The notes under the pieces were generated by a model, which saw nothing but the letters and a program-made list of their open reading frames with translations, was not told where the DNA came from and did no database searches. Of a stretch of DNA of 64,000 nucleotides, positions 17,085-25,204 are shown piece after piece; position 1 is the stretch's first letter; each line of letters starts with the position of its first letter. Origin of the DNA: Paraburkholderia silviterrae. GTDB taxonomy: Bacteria; Pseudomonadota; Gammaproteobacteria; Burkholderiales; Burkholderiaceae. Position numbers and translations under genes: made by a program. The stretch is from positions 1 to 64,000 of the forward strand of contig NZ_SMRP01000030.1 of assembly GCF_004353915.1 (NCBI RefSeq), written 5' to 3'.

Positions 17085-18314
17085 ACTATTGATTCTTAGA
17101 TCTGCAATGACGTCGTTGCGGAAACGTGAACCCTGCATGTGCGTCGCGCCAGCGCGCTCCGCGACCTCCACGTCTGGCTCGTTTTCGATGCCGGTAATCA
17201 CGACTTCGGCGCCAGCGCCGCGCGCCAGCGTGACGAGGTTGCGCAAGAAATCGTTGGCCCGATCGCGCTTGCGTGCGTCGCGAAGGCAGCCTGCATCGAT
17301 CTTCACGACATCGACGCCTAGCGACGCCAGCGCCTCAATACTGCTGCTGCCGCCTCCCACGTTGTCGAGTGCAACCTGGCAACCGAGCTCCTGAAGCTTG
17401 CGCACGAACGCGCCCATACTCGCCAGATCCACCGTGGGCGTGACCCCGGAAAGCTCGATGACGAGGCGCTCGGCGAGCGCACGCTGCTCGCTCAGCACGG
17501 CAATGATGAACGTCCACCAGCCATCGAGCGAAGCGCTTTGCGACGTCACATTGCAGCCAAGCGCAATGCCGGGCTTCGACTGGAGCGCACAGATTGTCGT
17601 TTCGACTGTCCAGCGATCCAGTCTTCGGGTCAAGCCGAGCCGCTCGAGCGGCGCCACCATCTCTGCCACCTGCCTGCGCACGCCGTCGCACCTCCAGAAA
17701 GGCATCACCTCGTAGTAGCGTACGATTTCAGCATTGCGCAGATCGCAAACCGGCTCCGCGTCGAAGACCAGACGATCGAGATTTTTAGCCGAGAACAGCC
17801 GCTCGGCGGCCTTCATGTCGGAAAAAAACCGGTCGCGCCAGCGCTGCTCCGCCAAGCCGACCCGTGCACCGTCCGTGCCAGCGTCGGCAGCCGCAATATC
17901 GAACGCACTCTCGATCTGTTCGACGACCGTTACGGAAAGTGCCGCGAATACAACGTTGCCCGCAATTTCGATCGGCTGGTCAGCGAGATCGCAAAGAATG
18001 CGGTCCATCAGCAATCCGAGCCGGGCCGAGCCCGACGTTGCCGCTGGCAGACCGTCCAGAGGCGAATCGAAGACGAACAGGATGAGGTCGCCGCTCTGCA
18101 CGGCAATGCCCGGTATCGACCGGCATAGCTCGCGCGCCCGCTGGAGCACAACGTGCCGTACGGCGAGCGCAGGTTGCGAACCCCAAGCGCGGTCGATCTC
18201 CCGCAGATTCGTGATCGAAGCGACGATGCACAACGTTCCTGCCGGGTCGAGGTGGTCGGGCAAATTAGCCTCAGGCCGCACCGACCGCAGAAAAAAATTC
18301 TCCTGGAACGTCAT
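17076..18314 (-). CDS. Degenerate EAL-domain protein, possible c-di-GMP sensor
   Basis: 412 residues. About 1-180 resembles an eroded GGDEF-like domain without a GGDEF motif. About 195-412 is an EAL domain. Of the EAL catalytic positions, E202 (YYEVMPF), N255 (GCNVT), E288 (VIELSG), K338 (VVKID) and Q394 (MQGSRF) are kept. The DD pair is D317-N318 (ALDNVGGG instead of DDFGTG), and the first E of EGVE is Thr374 (ITGIEN). Loss of two metal/base positions suggests it binds c-di-GMP or a partner protein rather than hydrolysing the nucleotide. It is encoded directly upstream of tviB on the same strand, where Salmonella has the regulator tviA, so a role in capsule control is a reasonable inference. 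ATG at 18314 with GAGG upstream. Confidence 0.75.
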   Translation of the reverse strand: MTFQENFFLRSVRPEANLPDHLDPAGTLCIVASITNLREIDRAWGSQPALAVRHVVLQRARELCRSIPGIAVQSGDLILFVFDSPLDGLPAATSGSARLGLLMDRILCDLADQPIEIAGNVVFAALSVTVVEQIESAFDIAAADAGTDGARVGLAEQRWRDRFFSDMKAAERLFSAKNLDRLVFDAEPVCDLRNAEIVRYYEVMPFWRCDGVRRQVAEMVAPLERLGLTRRLDRWTVETTICALQSKPGIALGCNVTSQSASLDGWWTFIIAVLSEQRALAERLVIELSGVTPTVDLASMGAFVRKLQELGCQVALDNVGGGSSSIEALASLGVDVVKIDAGCLRDARKRDRANDFLRNLVTLARGAGAEVVITGIENEPDVEVAERAGATHMQGSRFRNDVIADLRINSPE

Positions 18315-18692
18315 GCCCCAGCGCCTCTATTGAAAGCAATGCCACAACAGGGATAAAAGGACAAAAGGGGGCCTTTTGACAGCACGAATACGCCGCGTGT
18401 CTTGAACTGACGGCGCGTGAGATCTACAGATACGCTTGATCGTGCCACGCGTGCATCGTCACCAAAAAGCACCGTTTTGTTTTCGAAAAAGGTTCGCAAT
18501 TTTTCAGTACAACGAAATCTTTGAATAGTTGTAGATGACATGCAAACTCGTATCTGCACCTGCGAGCTAGCTCATGCCAGAAGAGATTTTCTTTTCCGCA
18601 AAATCGATCTCACACCACGAACCATTGGCCCAAGAGAGCCGTGAAGCGCAGTGTTCAGCATCAGCGCGGAGAGTGTGTGAGCAGTTCTGCTC
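18315..18692. other. Leader region of the EAL gene
   Basis: No gene seen in these 378 bp. It holds a 17-bp palindrome CAAAAGGGGGCCTTTTG (18362-18378), about 50 bp before the EAL-gene ATG, which could be an operator or a small leader hairpin. GAGCAG-TT-CTGCTC (18679-18692) lies just past the stop of the AraC-type gene and may be a weak terminator. Base composition is lower in GC than the capsule genes. Confidence 0.4.
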
Positions 18693-19709
18693 TCAGGTAG
18701 AGCGACTAGTCGTACGATGAGCTGCCCGATATTCCGTAGGCGTTTGCGACAAACGTTTGCGAAAAACCCGCGAAATCCGCTCGCCACTGCTCATCCCGCA
18801 GCGCCGTGCAATCTTGTCGACTGGAAGCGTGGTTTCCCGAAGAAGCCGACAGGTCATTTCAAAACGAGCATCGAGAAGATATTCAGAGGGTGTCCTGCCC
18901 GTTACAACTTTAAAATGACGCAGGAAAGTTCGCTCACTCATTCTGGCCACCTCCGCCGCCTGCGCAACGGAGATTGAACGCCTGCAATTCTTCGTGATCC
19001 ATTGTGCCGCGGCGTGAACCCGATCCACCACGCTCACCTCGTTGAGCGCGTCGTCATCGGCACACGAAAGATCGAGACTGGGCGCAACGACATTTCGCAT
19101 AATCCTGTGCGCGATCTCGGTATAAAGACTTCCCGGAATAAATGATAGTGCGGCGGAAAGCGAACTGTTCACACTCTGACCGACGAGCGACGCGCAATCT
19201 TCCGTTGAACTGTTTTTCCGCCGATATGATTCGGGCCACCCCCTTTCCGCTGCCGAAGTGGGTTCATAGCCCGAAGCCTCGATCACCGCCCACCCCTGCT
19301 CATTCCACTTCACGGAGCTGGCGTTCATAAGCAATTTACGCAATGCGCGAAGATCCGTTGGATCGACCGAAGCAACGTTTTCGGGGGCTCCGCCGAGAAC
19401 GAAAACGCCGTCAAAATGTTCGGCTAGATGTTCGTCGATCGCATCGGTTCTGATACGAACCGATACGGAATTCGTAACGTACCCGCCTCGCGCCGAAACC
19501 ATGGTAACTAAAACACGGTTATCGATCGTGCATGAAACGTCCGGAAATTGATTGAGTTGCCGAAACACCTCGGCTACGAGGCTGAGATCAAACAGGGAAA
19601 AGCCATCGCATAATACGATTGCCACATTAAGTGTGGCCTCCCGCGGCCTGACTACCGCACGCTGATCCATTGACTTCCAATACTCCGTCACATCTATTTG
19701 TGCTTGCAT
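18693..19709 (-). CDS. GlxA-type AraC family transcriptional regulator
   Basis: 338 residues from the ATG at 19709, which has GAGAG at a good distance; a TTG seven codons upstream is less likely. The N-terminal part is a DJ-1/PfpI-like fold (VAIVLCDGFSLFDLSLVAEVF, FDGVFVLGGAPENVA) without an obvious catalytic cysteine. The C-terminal about 100 residues are two AraC helix-turn-helix units (ISVAQAAEVARMSERTFLRHFKVVTGRTPSEYLLDARF and VDKIARRCGMSSGERISRVFRKRLSQTPTEYR). It is cytoplasmic and DNA-binding. GC content is clearly below that of the capsule genes, hinting at separate acquisition. Position upstream of the EAL gene and the capsule genes makes it a candidate capsule regulator. The ligand is unknown. 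Confidence 0.85.
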   Translation of the reverse strand: MQAQIDVTEYWKSMDQRAVVRPREATLNVAIVLCDGFSLFDLSLVAEVFRQLNQFPDVSCTIDNRVLVTMVSARGGYVTNSVSVRIRTDAIDEHLAEHFDGVFVLGGAPENVASVDPTDLRALRKLLMNASSVKWNEQGWAVIEASGYEPTSAAERGWPESYRRKNSSTEDCASLVGQSVNSSLSAALSFIPGSLYTEIAHRIMRNVVAPSLDLSCADDDALNEVSVVDRVHAAAQWITKNCRRSISVAQAAEVARMSERTFLRHFKVVTGRTPSEYLLDARFEMTCRLLRETTLPVDKIARRCGMSSGERISRVFRKRLSQTPTEYRAAHRTTSRST

Positions 19710-20285
19710 AAACCGCTCTCTCAACGGCAATCATTCAGCTTTTCTGTACCGGTGCTGAGTGTACTTTTTTTAGATAGGTGAAAATGTTCCATGGCACCGA
19801 TAAGCAACGTTTTGTCGGAAGATAGTTTGCAATCGAAGCACCCAGCGCCACATTTCGGGCGTGAATTTACATTACATTTCAATAACATGCAACATCATTA
19901 ACATTACATACATAACATTTGCCTTTCCATCCATTGACATTATCATTTACCCAATAAACATAAAAATGGCGCTTATGCGCAATAATTTGGCGGAAAATCA
20001 GGGTTACGACTCGCGTCACATCCGCAACCGATCGTCCAATGTCGGAGTGCCTCCAAGCCCGATGCCCATCAGACAGGGCTAACCGTCCGTGTTGAACCAT
20101 CGGGCATGAAAATCGAGGCGGCCAGATTCCTGGCACGTATAGGTGGGGTTGGCCAGCCAGGCCTCACATGATTCCCGGCCCCGGTCGCGTCCATGATCCA
20201 GGCTGATACGGTCCGCTCCGATTGCAGCGAGGGCACCGCCCGGTGCCCTCATGACCGGAGCGACGCGACGTTCCACGATGGAGGC
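19710..20285. other. AT-rich intergenic region with repeated ACAT motifs
   Basis: No supported gene. 19860-19970 is strikingly AT-rich for this genome and contains many ACATT/AACAT words (for example TTACATTACATTTC and ATTAACATTACATACATAAC). It lies upstream of the AraC-type gene and could be a promoter or a silencer-binding tract. The remainder (about 20000-20285) shows nothing I recognise and leads into a decayed insertion sequence. Confidence 0.4.
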
Positions 20286-20566
20286 GTCCTGGACAAGATT
20301 GCTTGTGTTGGGGTTGATCTGGCGAAGAACGTCTTGCAGATCCACGCCGTCGACGGTGCCGATCATGCCGTCGTCCGAAAGGCGACTACGCGCGATCGCC
20401 GCGAAAACTGGTTTGAGAATCTGGAACCGTGCGCCGTCGCGACGGAGGCGTTCATTTAGAGAACGATGTCCTCGATGCCGAAGCAATCTGCGAAGCGGCA
20501 AGTCGCCCCTTCATGCCTTGCGTGCTGACCGAGTTCGGCGCGTTCCTGCCACAAAGCATTGGCTGA
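20286..20566 (+). pseudogene. Remnant of an IS110/IS1111-type transposase
   Basis: DKIACVGVDLAKNVLQIHAV, encoded from 20292, is the DEDD-transposase N-terminus of the IS1111 group. The frame ends at a stop at 20457. The adjacent frame from 20462 then reads NDVLDAEAICEAASRPFMPC, matching the second conserved block (NDAADAEAICEA), and continues VLTEFGAFLPQS to a stop at 20564-20566. The two blocks are out of frame, and the stretches normally between and after them are missing. This is a deleted and frameshifted fossil, not an active element. No terminal repeats are recognisable. It marks past mobile-element activity between the capsule block and the lipoprotein gene. Confidence 0.8.
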
Positions 20567-20957
20567 TTGCGCATGCATTTCGTCGATCGCATTGAGGACG
20601 TTGACAACGAGCCGGTTGGACCAGCAAGTCAGGCGCCAATGCCTGGCTGGGTGCAATGCCGGGCGCCGGATGAGTGAATCGCGTGGCTGCTCAGCCCACC
20701 ACGCTAGCCGATTCAGCGAGCACTATTTTGCACGATAGCCACGTTGAACATGTCTATAGACCGATGTCGTTAGCCCCGTACGCTAATCATGCAATACACA
20801 TGCGCATAACGATTCAAATAGATTTTTCGCGACAGAAGCACGGATCAGGCCTGTACTGATGCAATCAGACAGTCGAACAGAAGATTGCTCGGTCTTCGAC
20901 TGTAGCGACATGACGCAAATGACGCTACTCCATTGACTTGATTTCACTCCGGTACGC

Positions 20958-20995
20958 AAAAACGAAAAAAGTGCCGACGCGTAATGCGTCGGCAC
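20958..20995 (-). terminator. Rho-independent terminator reading leftward
   Basis: GTGCCGACGC (20971-20980) and GCGTCGGCAC (20986-20995) form a perfect 10-bp stem with a 5-base loop. On the minus strand it is followed by TTTTTTCGTTTTT. This is a textbook intrinsic terminator, yet no recognised minus-strand gene lies immediately to its right. Confidence 0.75.
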
Positions 20996-21379
20996 AACTC
21001 GTTCCGGCTATTCCGAGGGTGGTTGCCGAAACGGAGAGAACAGTCATCTTACCGAAGTCGACTATATTGATTCAGACATTCTCATGTTTCTACCGGCCAA
21101 CCTCACACTAAAGCCGGAATTGTTAGCACATGGTTGTCATATCGTGTAGAACGTTATGGTTCGTGTTCTGTCTTCGCGCCATGTTATTCGTATCGCGAGA
21201 TCGAAATTCATTGAATAAATTGCTGCCCGTTAGTAATGTTTGGTAAAGCACGAACACGAATGACATCGACGTCACTAACACGAATCCTGGGCCGTTCGTC
21301 TGGAACAAGCCGGTCGAAGAAATTATCAAGCCTGGTAAAACGAATTTACAACTCGCAAGACTAGACATTGGGGGGAGTA
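20996..21379. other. Region upstream of the lipoprotein gene
   Basis: No recognised gene. A minus-strand open frame at 21123-21368 encodes 81 residues with a hydrophobic middle (GFVLVTSMSFVFVLYQTLLTG) and ends before the terminator at 20971. It lacks a convincing start and family resemblance, so it may be a gene fragment. Composition is AT-rich, and the plus-strand promoter of the lipoprotein gene should be here. Confidence 0.3.
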
Positions 21380-23104
21380 GTGAACATCAGAATCATAAAC
21401 AAGGACCGTCCTGGTGGCAGCGTTCACGTGCCGAGGCAATGCTATGCACTTGTTTTGTTATGCTTAGTTGTTGCCGGATGCGGAGGGGGGAATTCAAACG
21501 ATAGCGGTACAAATGCGTCAACGCCATCGCCGTCGGCTCCGCCACCTTCGGAAGAAAGCAGCGATCAATCGGCTCTGCCGGTTTCGATTGCAGACCAGAA
21601 CCGTCCAATCAACTTTCTCCAGGTTTTTGGGCCAACATCCGAAGCGGCGCAACAAGCGCTCGTTGGTCGGGTCGGCGCCATGTGGTCCTCAGGATGGGGC
21701 CCGCAACCTGGCGTCTACTCAATGTCCTATGCGCCGGCCTACAGGTTGGACACCATTCCATCCGGATGGAGCGGGGCGAGCGGATACGACGCGACGCCGC
21801 TCGGTTGGCTCTACTACAACCATCCAGACTGGATCGCGTACGGCTCGGACAGGAATGTCATGTACGAGTTCGGTCACACGGACTACCCTGTCGTCGATAT
21901 CTCGAACCCGGACGTCCAGCAGTACATGTTCCACTCGATGGCTGCCAAAGCGGGCGGCTATCAGGCGCTATCGCTCGACAATGTCAGCACACAAAACATT
22001 CGCAATGACTCAATTTACCAGGTTGGGCACTACACCGGAACTCGTGCGCCGTGTCCAGCCAAATTGCGGCCCGCATGTGGCGGGACGTTCGTTGCTCAGT
22101 ATGCGTCTGCCAGCGATTCCAAATGGACTGCGGCGAATCTCGCGTACCTGAAGTACATCAGCGCGCAGGCGAAGGCTGCTGGACTCGCCACGATCGCGAA
22201 CCTCTCATATCAAGGGGGGGCGAATTTCGTTGCAGCGGCAAACGCGGTGAGTGGGATCATCGTAGAGAACGTTCCGCAGCAGCAAGGGATCAGCGCGGAG
22301 AATAGCTGGTACAACGGGTTTATGATCGACGATCTGTTCGAGGCGAACCTTTACAACGCGGAGAACGTAACGCAGAAGTTCTACGCTGCGGTTAGCTACC
22401 TGAACGGGCATGACACGAGCAGCATCACGAAGGCCGAAGAAGCCTACGTTACGGCCTGGACTTTGCTGACGACACAAAGCGCTCAAAATTTTCTTGGCGC
22501 GGGGAAAATCTCGTCGAGGGCGGTTGAATCGTATCCGCCGTCGATGGGCGGTTATGTCGATGTAACCGTTACCGGCACGAGTAGTGCAGGTAGCCCGGTA
22601 GTGACTGGGCTGTCGTCGTCGAGAAGTGTGTCCGTGGGCCTCAATGTAACGGGCGCGGGTATCGCGGCGAATACGTCCATCGCCGCCGTATCCGGCACAA
22701 CGCTTACGCTGAGCACGCCGGCGACTGCCAGCGCCACGACGGTCACGCTGAACATCTCCGGTCTTCCCGCGCTGCCAATTGGCGAGCCCATTGCGCCGCC
22801 GCCCGCCGTCAATCCCTATGCGGCCACACCGACCGGCGTGTGTGGATGGGTCAATGGTGCTAATGCGGGCGTGTGTTCGCGACAGTATTCCAACGGCTGG
22901 GTTTACATGAATCCGGTGTGCCAGTACAACGGCACGAGTTGTTCAGTCGCCTCTCAAGCCGTGACGATTCCCGCGGCGGCATCCGGCAGTTGGTACGACC
23001 AGTTCTGCAATGTCGTGCCAGCAGGACGTCACACGATGAAAGCCGCCACGGCGCTGGTGATCGCACAAGGCACGCCAACGCAATGTCCCTGGCCGCAACC
23101 GTAG
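21380..23104 (+). CDS. Secreted lipoprotein resembling a TIM-barrel glycoside hydrolase
   Basis: 574 residues from the GTG at 21380, which has GGGGGAG just upstream. The signal ends in a lipobox (CLVVAG-C), followed by GGG and a Ser/Pro linker. About 75-380 resembles putative glycoside hydrolases of TIM-barrel type: FLQVFGPTSEAAQQ, GWLYYNHPDWIAYG, YPVVDISNPDVQQYMFHSM, AGGYQALSLDNVSTQN (Asp near a strand end), GLATIANLSYQGG, GIIVENVPQQQ. Next is a beta-rich repeat module (VTVTGTSSAGSPVVTGL...LNISGLP). A Cys- and Tyr-rich end follows (CGWVNGANAGVCSRQYSNGWVYMNP...QFCNVVPAG). Substrate is unknown. An extracellular polysaccharide is likely, and proximity to the capsule genes makes a uronic-acid or galactosamine polymer a possibility only. 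Not assigned to a numbered family. Confidence 0.6.
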   Translation: MNIRIINKDRPGGSVHVPRQCYALVLLCLVVAGCGGGNSNDSGTNASTPSPSAPPPSEESSDQSALPVSIADQNRPINFLQVFGPTSEAAQQALVGRVGAMWSSGWGPQPGVYSMSYAPAYRLDTIPSGWSGASGYDATPLGWLYYNHPDWIAYGSDRNVMYEFGHTDYPVVDISNPDVQQYMFHSMAAKAGGYQALSLDNVSTQNIRNDSIYQVGHYTGTRAPCPAKLRPACGGTFVAQYASASDSKWTAANLAYLKYISAQAKAAGLATIANLSYQGGANFVAAANAVSGIIVENVPQQQGISAENSWYNGFMIDDLFEANLYNAENVTQKFYAAVSYLNGHDTSSITKAEEAYVTAWTLLTTQSAQNFLGAGKISSRAVESYPPSMGGYVDVTVTGTSSAGSPVVTGLSSSRSVSVGLNVTGAGIAANTSIAAVSGTTLTLSTPATASATTVTLNISGLPALPIGEPIAPPPAVNPYAATPTGVCGWVNGANAGVCSRQYSNGWVYMNPVCQYNGTSCSVASQAVTIPAAASGSWYDQFCNVVPAGRHTMKAATALVIAQGTPTQCPWPQP

Positions 23105-23231
23105 TCGCTAACTTTGCGCGATGGTCGATTGTCCCTGCTGCGAGCTCGTCATGACGAAGTTGCGGCATACCATCGGCCAATCCCCCGCAGCCGCAGTCTT
23201 TCCGTACCGGTTTTCGTGCGCACATCTGTAC

Positions 23232-23244
23232 CGGTACTGTACCG
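23232..23244. promoter_or_regulatory. Palindrome CGGTACTGTACCG upstream of lysE
   Basis: A 13-bp perfect palindrome with one central base, about 80 bp before the LysE-family start. Further GTACCG words lie just left (near 23199 and 23228). It is a candidate operator for the exporter gene. The regulator is unknown. Confidence 0.35.
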
Positions 23245-23324
23245 ATTTCCGCGGCTAAACTGGCTGCCAGCCTATCGGCGGCGATCTTCACCGATCGCCG
23301 CCCTTTCCCTGGAGCCACCGCACC

Positions 23325-23942
23325 ATGCTGCCCGAAATGCTCAGCGCCCTGCCCGCCGGCATGCTCTTCGTGGTCGTCACGACGATCACGCCCGGCCCCA
23401 ATAACACGATGCTGCTCGCCTCCGGCGTCAACTTCGGTTTCAAGCGCACAGTGCCGCACATCCTCGGCATCAGCGCGGGCGTCGTCGTGCTCATGCTCTC
23501 GGTAGGATTCGGCCTCGGCGAAGTCTTCCGGCACGCGCCCTGGCTCTACACGGCGCTCGAGGCCGCGAGCGTCGCCTATCTGCTGTGGCTCGCGTGGAAG
23601 ATCGGCACCTCGGGCATGATCAAGGCGAGGAGCGGCGAGCGCCGCCCCATGCGCTTTCACGAAGCCATCGCGTTCCAGTGGATCAACCCGAAGGCGTGGA
23701 TGATGGTGCTCACCGCGGCCACCACGATTCGCCTCTCGGCGGACTTCGGCGTCAACACCGTCGTGATGGCCGCGCTGTTCTATGTGATCGGGCTGCCGTG
23801 CATCTGCGTGTGGGCCGCGTTCGGCACCGGCATGCGCCGCTTTCTCGACGATCCGCGCCGCCTGCGCACGTTCAATGTCGCCATGGCGCTGGCGCTGGTC
23901 GCGTCGATGTATCCATTGTTCGCGCATTTGCTGCAGCGCTAA
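23325..23942 (+). CDS. LysE/RhtB family amino-acid exporter
   Basis: 205 residues with about six membrane segments. The N-terminus MLPEMLSALPAGMLFVVVTTITPGPNNTMLLASGVNFG contains the family signature TPGPNN followed by a glycine-rich helix. Later spans include HILGISAGVVVLMLSVGFGLG and VMAALFYVIGLPCICVWAAFG. Such proteins export amino acids or homoserine-lactone-like compounds by proton exchange across the inner membrane. The ATG is preceded by GGAG. It stands alone, and the next gene is convergent. Substrate cannot be read from the sequence. Confidence 0.9.
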   Translation: MLPEMLSALPAGMLFVVVTTITPGPNNTMLLASGVNFGFKRTVPHILGISAGVVVLMLSVGFGLGEVFRHAPWLYTALEAASVAYLLWLAWKIGTSGMIKARSGERRPMRFHEAIAFQWINPKAWMMVLTAATTIRLSADFGVNTVVMAALFYVIGLPCICVWAAFGTGMRRFLDDPRRLRTFNVAMALALVASMYPLFAHLLQR

Positions 23943-23943
23943 A

Positions 23944-23964
23944 GGCGGCCCGCGCCCGGCCGCC
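23944..23964. terminator. GC-rich hairpin between convergent genes
   Basis: GGCGGCC (23944-23950) and GGCCGCC (23958-23964) pair perfectly, two bases after the exporter stop. No T-run follows, so termination may be weak or Rho-assisted. Two direct copies of CTCAGCCCACG lie just to the right. Confidence 0.4.
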
Positions 23965-23992
23965 CCGCGCTCAGCCCACGCTCAGCCCACGT

Positions 23993-25144
23993 TTAGACCC
24001 CGCCGTTGCCGCCCACGGTGCGCAGGCTCTTCCACTGCCCCTGCTGGACCTCGAACAGCGTGTAGGGCGGCTTGATCAGATCGCCGTGCGGATCGAACGC
24101 GATATTGCCGGTCACGCCCGTCACGGTGACCTTAGGGAAGCTCGCGACGATCTTCGCGCGGTCGAGCGAGTTGGCGTCCTCGATCGCCTTGATCATGGCG
24201 AGCGCCGCGTCATAGGCGAACGGCGCATACAGTTCGACATCCTGATTGAAGCGCGCCTTGTAGCGCTTCGCGAAGGCCTGCGCCGCCGGCAGCTTGTCGA
24301 GCGCGGGGCCGGGCTCCAGATCTTGGGTGCCCTCGCCCGCCGCGCCGGCAATCTGCAGGAAGGCATTGCTCTTGAGTGCCCCGGCGCCGAACAGGTGCGC
24401 CTGCATGCCGAGCGAGCGCATCTGCTTGGCGAGCATCGCGCCCTGCTCGTCCAGACCGCCGAAGAAGATCATGTCGACGTTCTTCTGCTTGAGCGTCGTG
24501 AGAATCGCGCGGAAATCCACGGCCTTGTCGTTGGTGAACTCGCGGTCGACGATATTGCCGTTGGCCTCCTTCGCGCCTTTTTCGAACGCATCGGCGAGCC
24601 CCTGGCCGAACGCGGTGCGGTCGTCGATGATGCCGATGCGTTTCGCCTTGAGCTGATCCACGGCGAAGCGCCCGGCGATCACGCCGCCGATGCCGTCGTT
24701 GCCCATGGTGCGAAAGACGTTCGCGAAGCCCTGCTGGGTGAGCGCCGGATTGGTCGAGCCCGGCGTGATCATCGCGACGTCCGCCTTGTGATAGACAGCC
24801 GAAGCCGGAATGCTGCAGCCGGAGTTGTAGTGGCCGACCACGCCGACCACGCCGTCGTCCACGAGCTTTTGCGCGACCTGGATCGCGATGCGCGGGTCGG
24901 CCTGATCGTCCTGCACGTCAAGCACGAACTTGACGGGCTTGCCGCCGATGGTGGGGTGTTTCGCGTTCTCCTCGTCCAGCGCGAGCTGCGCGCCAAATTG
25001 CAGATCCTTGCCGACGCGCGCAACCGGGCCGGTCAGCGGCCCCGCGAAGCCGATCTTGACGACTTCCGGATCGGCCGCGTACGACGAGACGTGCGCACAC
25101 ATCAGCCCAAGGGCCATCGTGATGATCAAAGTGCGACGGTTCAT
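23993..25144 (-). CDS. Branched-chain amino acid ABC transporter substrate-binding protein (LivJ/LivK type)
   Basis: 383 residues. A signal peptide (MNRRTLIITMALGLMCAHVSSYA-A) is followed by VVKIGFAGPLTGPVARVGKDLQFGAQLALDEEN, the standard opening of Leu/Ile/Val-binding periplasmic proteins. Further motifs include VVGHYNSGCSIPASAVYH and IGIIDDRTAFGQGLADAFEKGAKEANG. It captures amino acids or related compounds in the periplasm. The ATG at 25144 is chosen because AAGAGG then lies about 9 bases upstream; an ATG three codons earlier directly abuts that sequence. It is the last gene of a probable minus-strand operon with the DadA-like dehydrogenase (60-bp gap). No ABC permease or ATPase is encoded nearby, so partners must be elsewhere. 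Confidence 0.9.
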   Translation of the reverse strand: MNRRTLIITMALGLMCAHVSSYAADPEVVKIGFAGPLTGPVARVGKDLQFGAQLALDEENAKHPTIGGKPVKFVLDVQDDQADPRIAIQVAQKLVDDGVVGVVGHYNSGCSIPASAVYHKADVAMITPGSTNPALTQQGFANVFRTMGNDGIGGVIAGRFAVDQLKAKRIGIIDDRTAFGQGLADAFEKGAKEANGNIVDREFTNDKAVDFRAILTTLKQKNVDMIFFGGLDEQGAMLAKQMRSLGMQAHLFGAGALKSNAFLQIAGAAGEGTQDLEPGPALDKLPAAQAFAKRYKARFNQDVELYAPFAYDAALAMIKAIEDANSLDRAKIVASFPKVTVTGVTGNIAFDPHGDLIKPPYTLFEVQQGQWKSLRTVGGNGGV

Positions 25145-25204
25145 GATGCTCATCCTCTTCTGAAGACTATAGCGGTGGTTGAAGACAATCGTTAGTTACG
25201 CTGA

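Noticed and set aside
20193..20459. Functional IS110-family transposase
   Set aside because: Only the first conserved block and part of the second are present, in different frames, with a stop between them and no C-terminal serine region.
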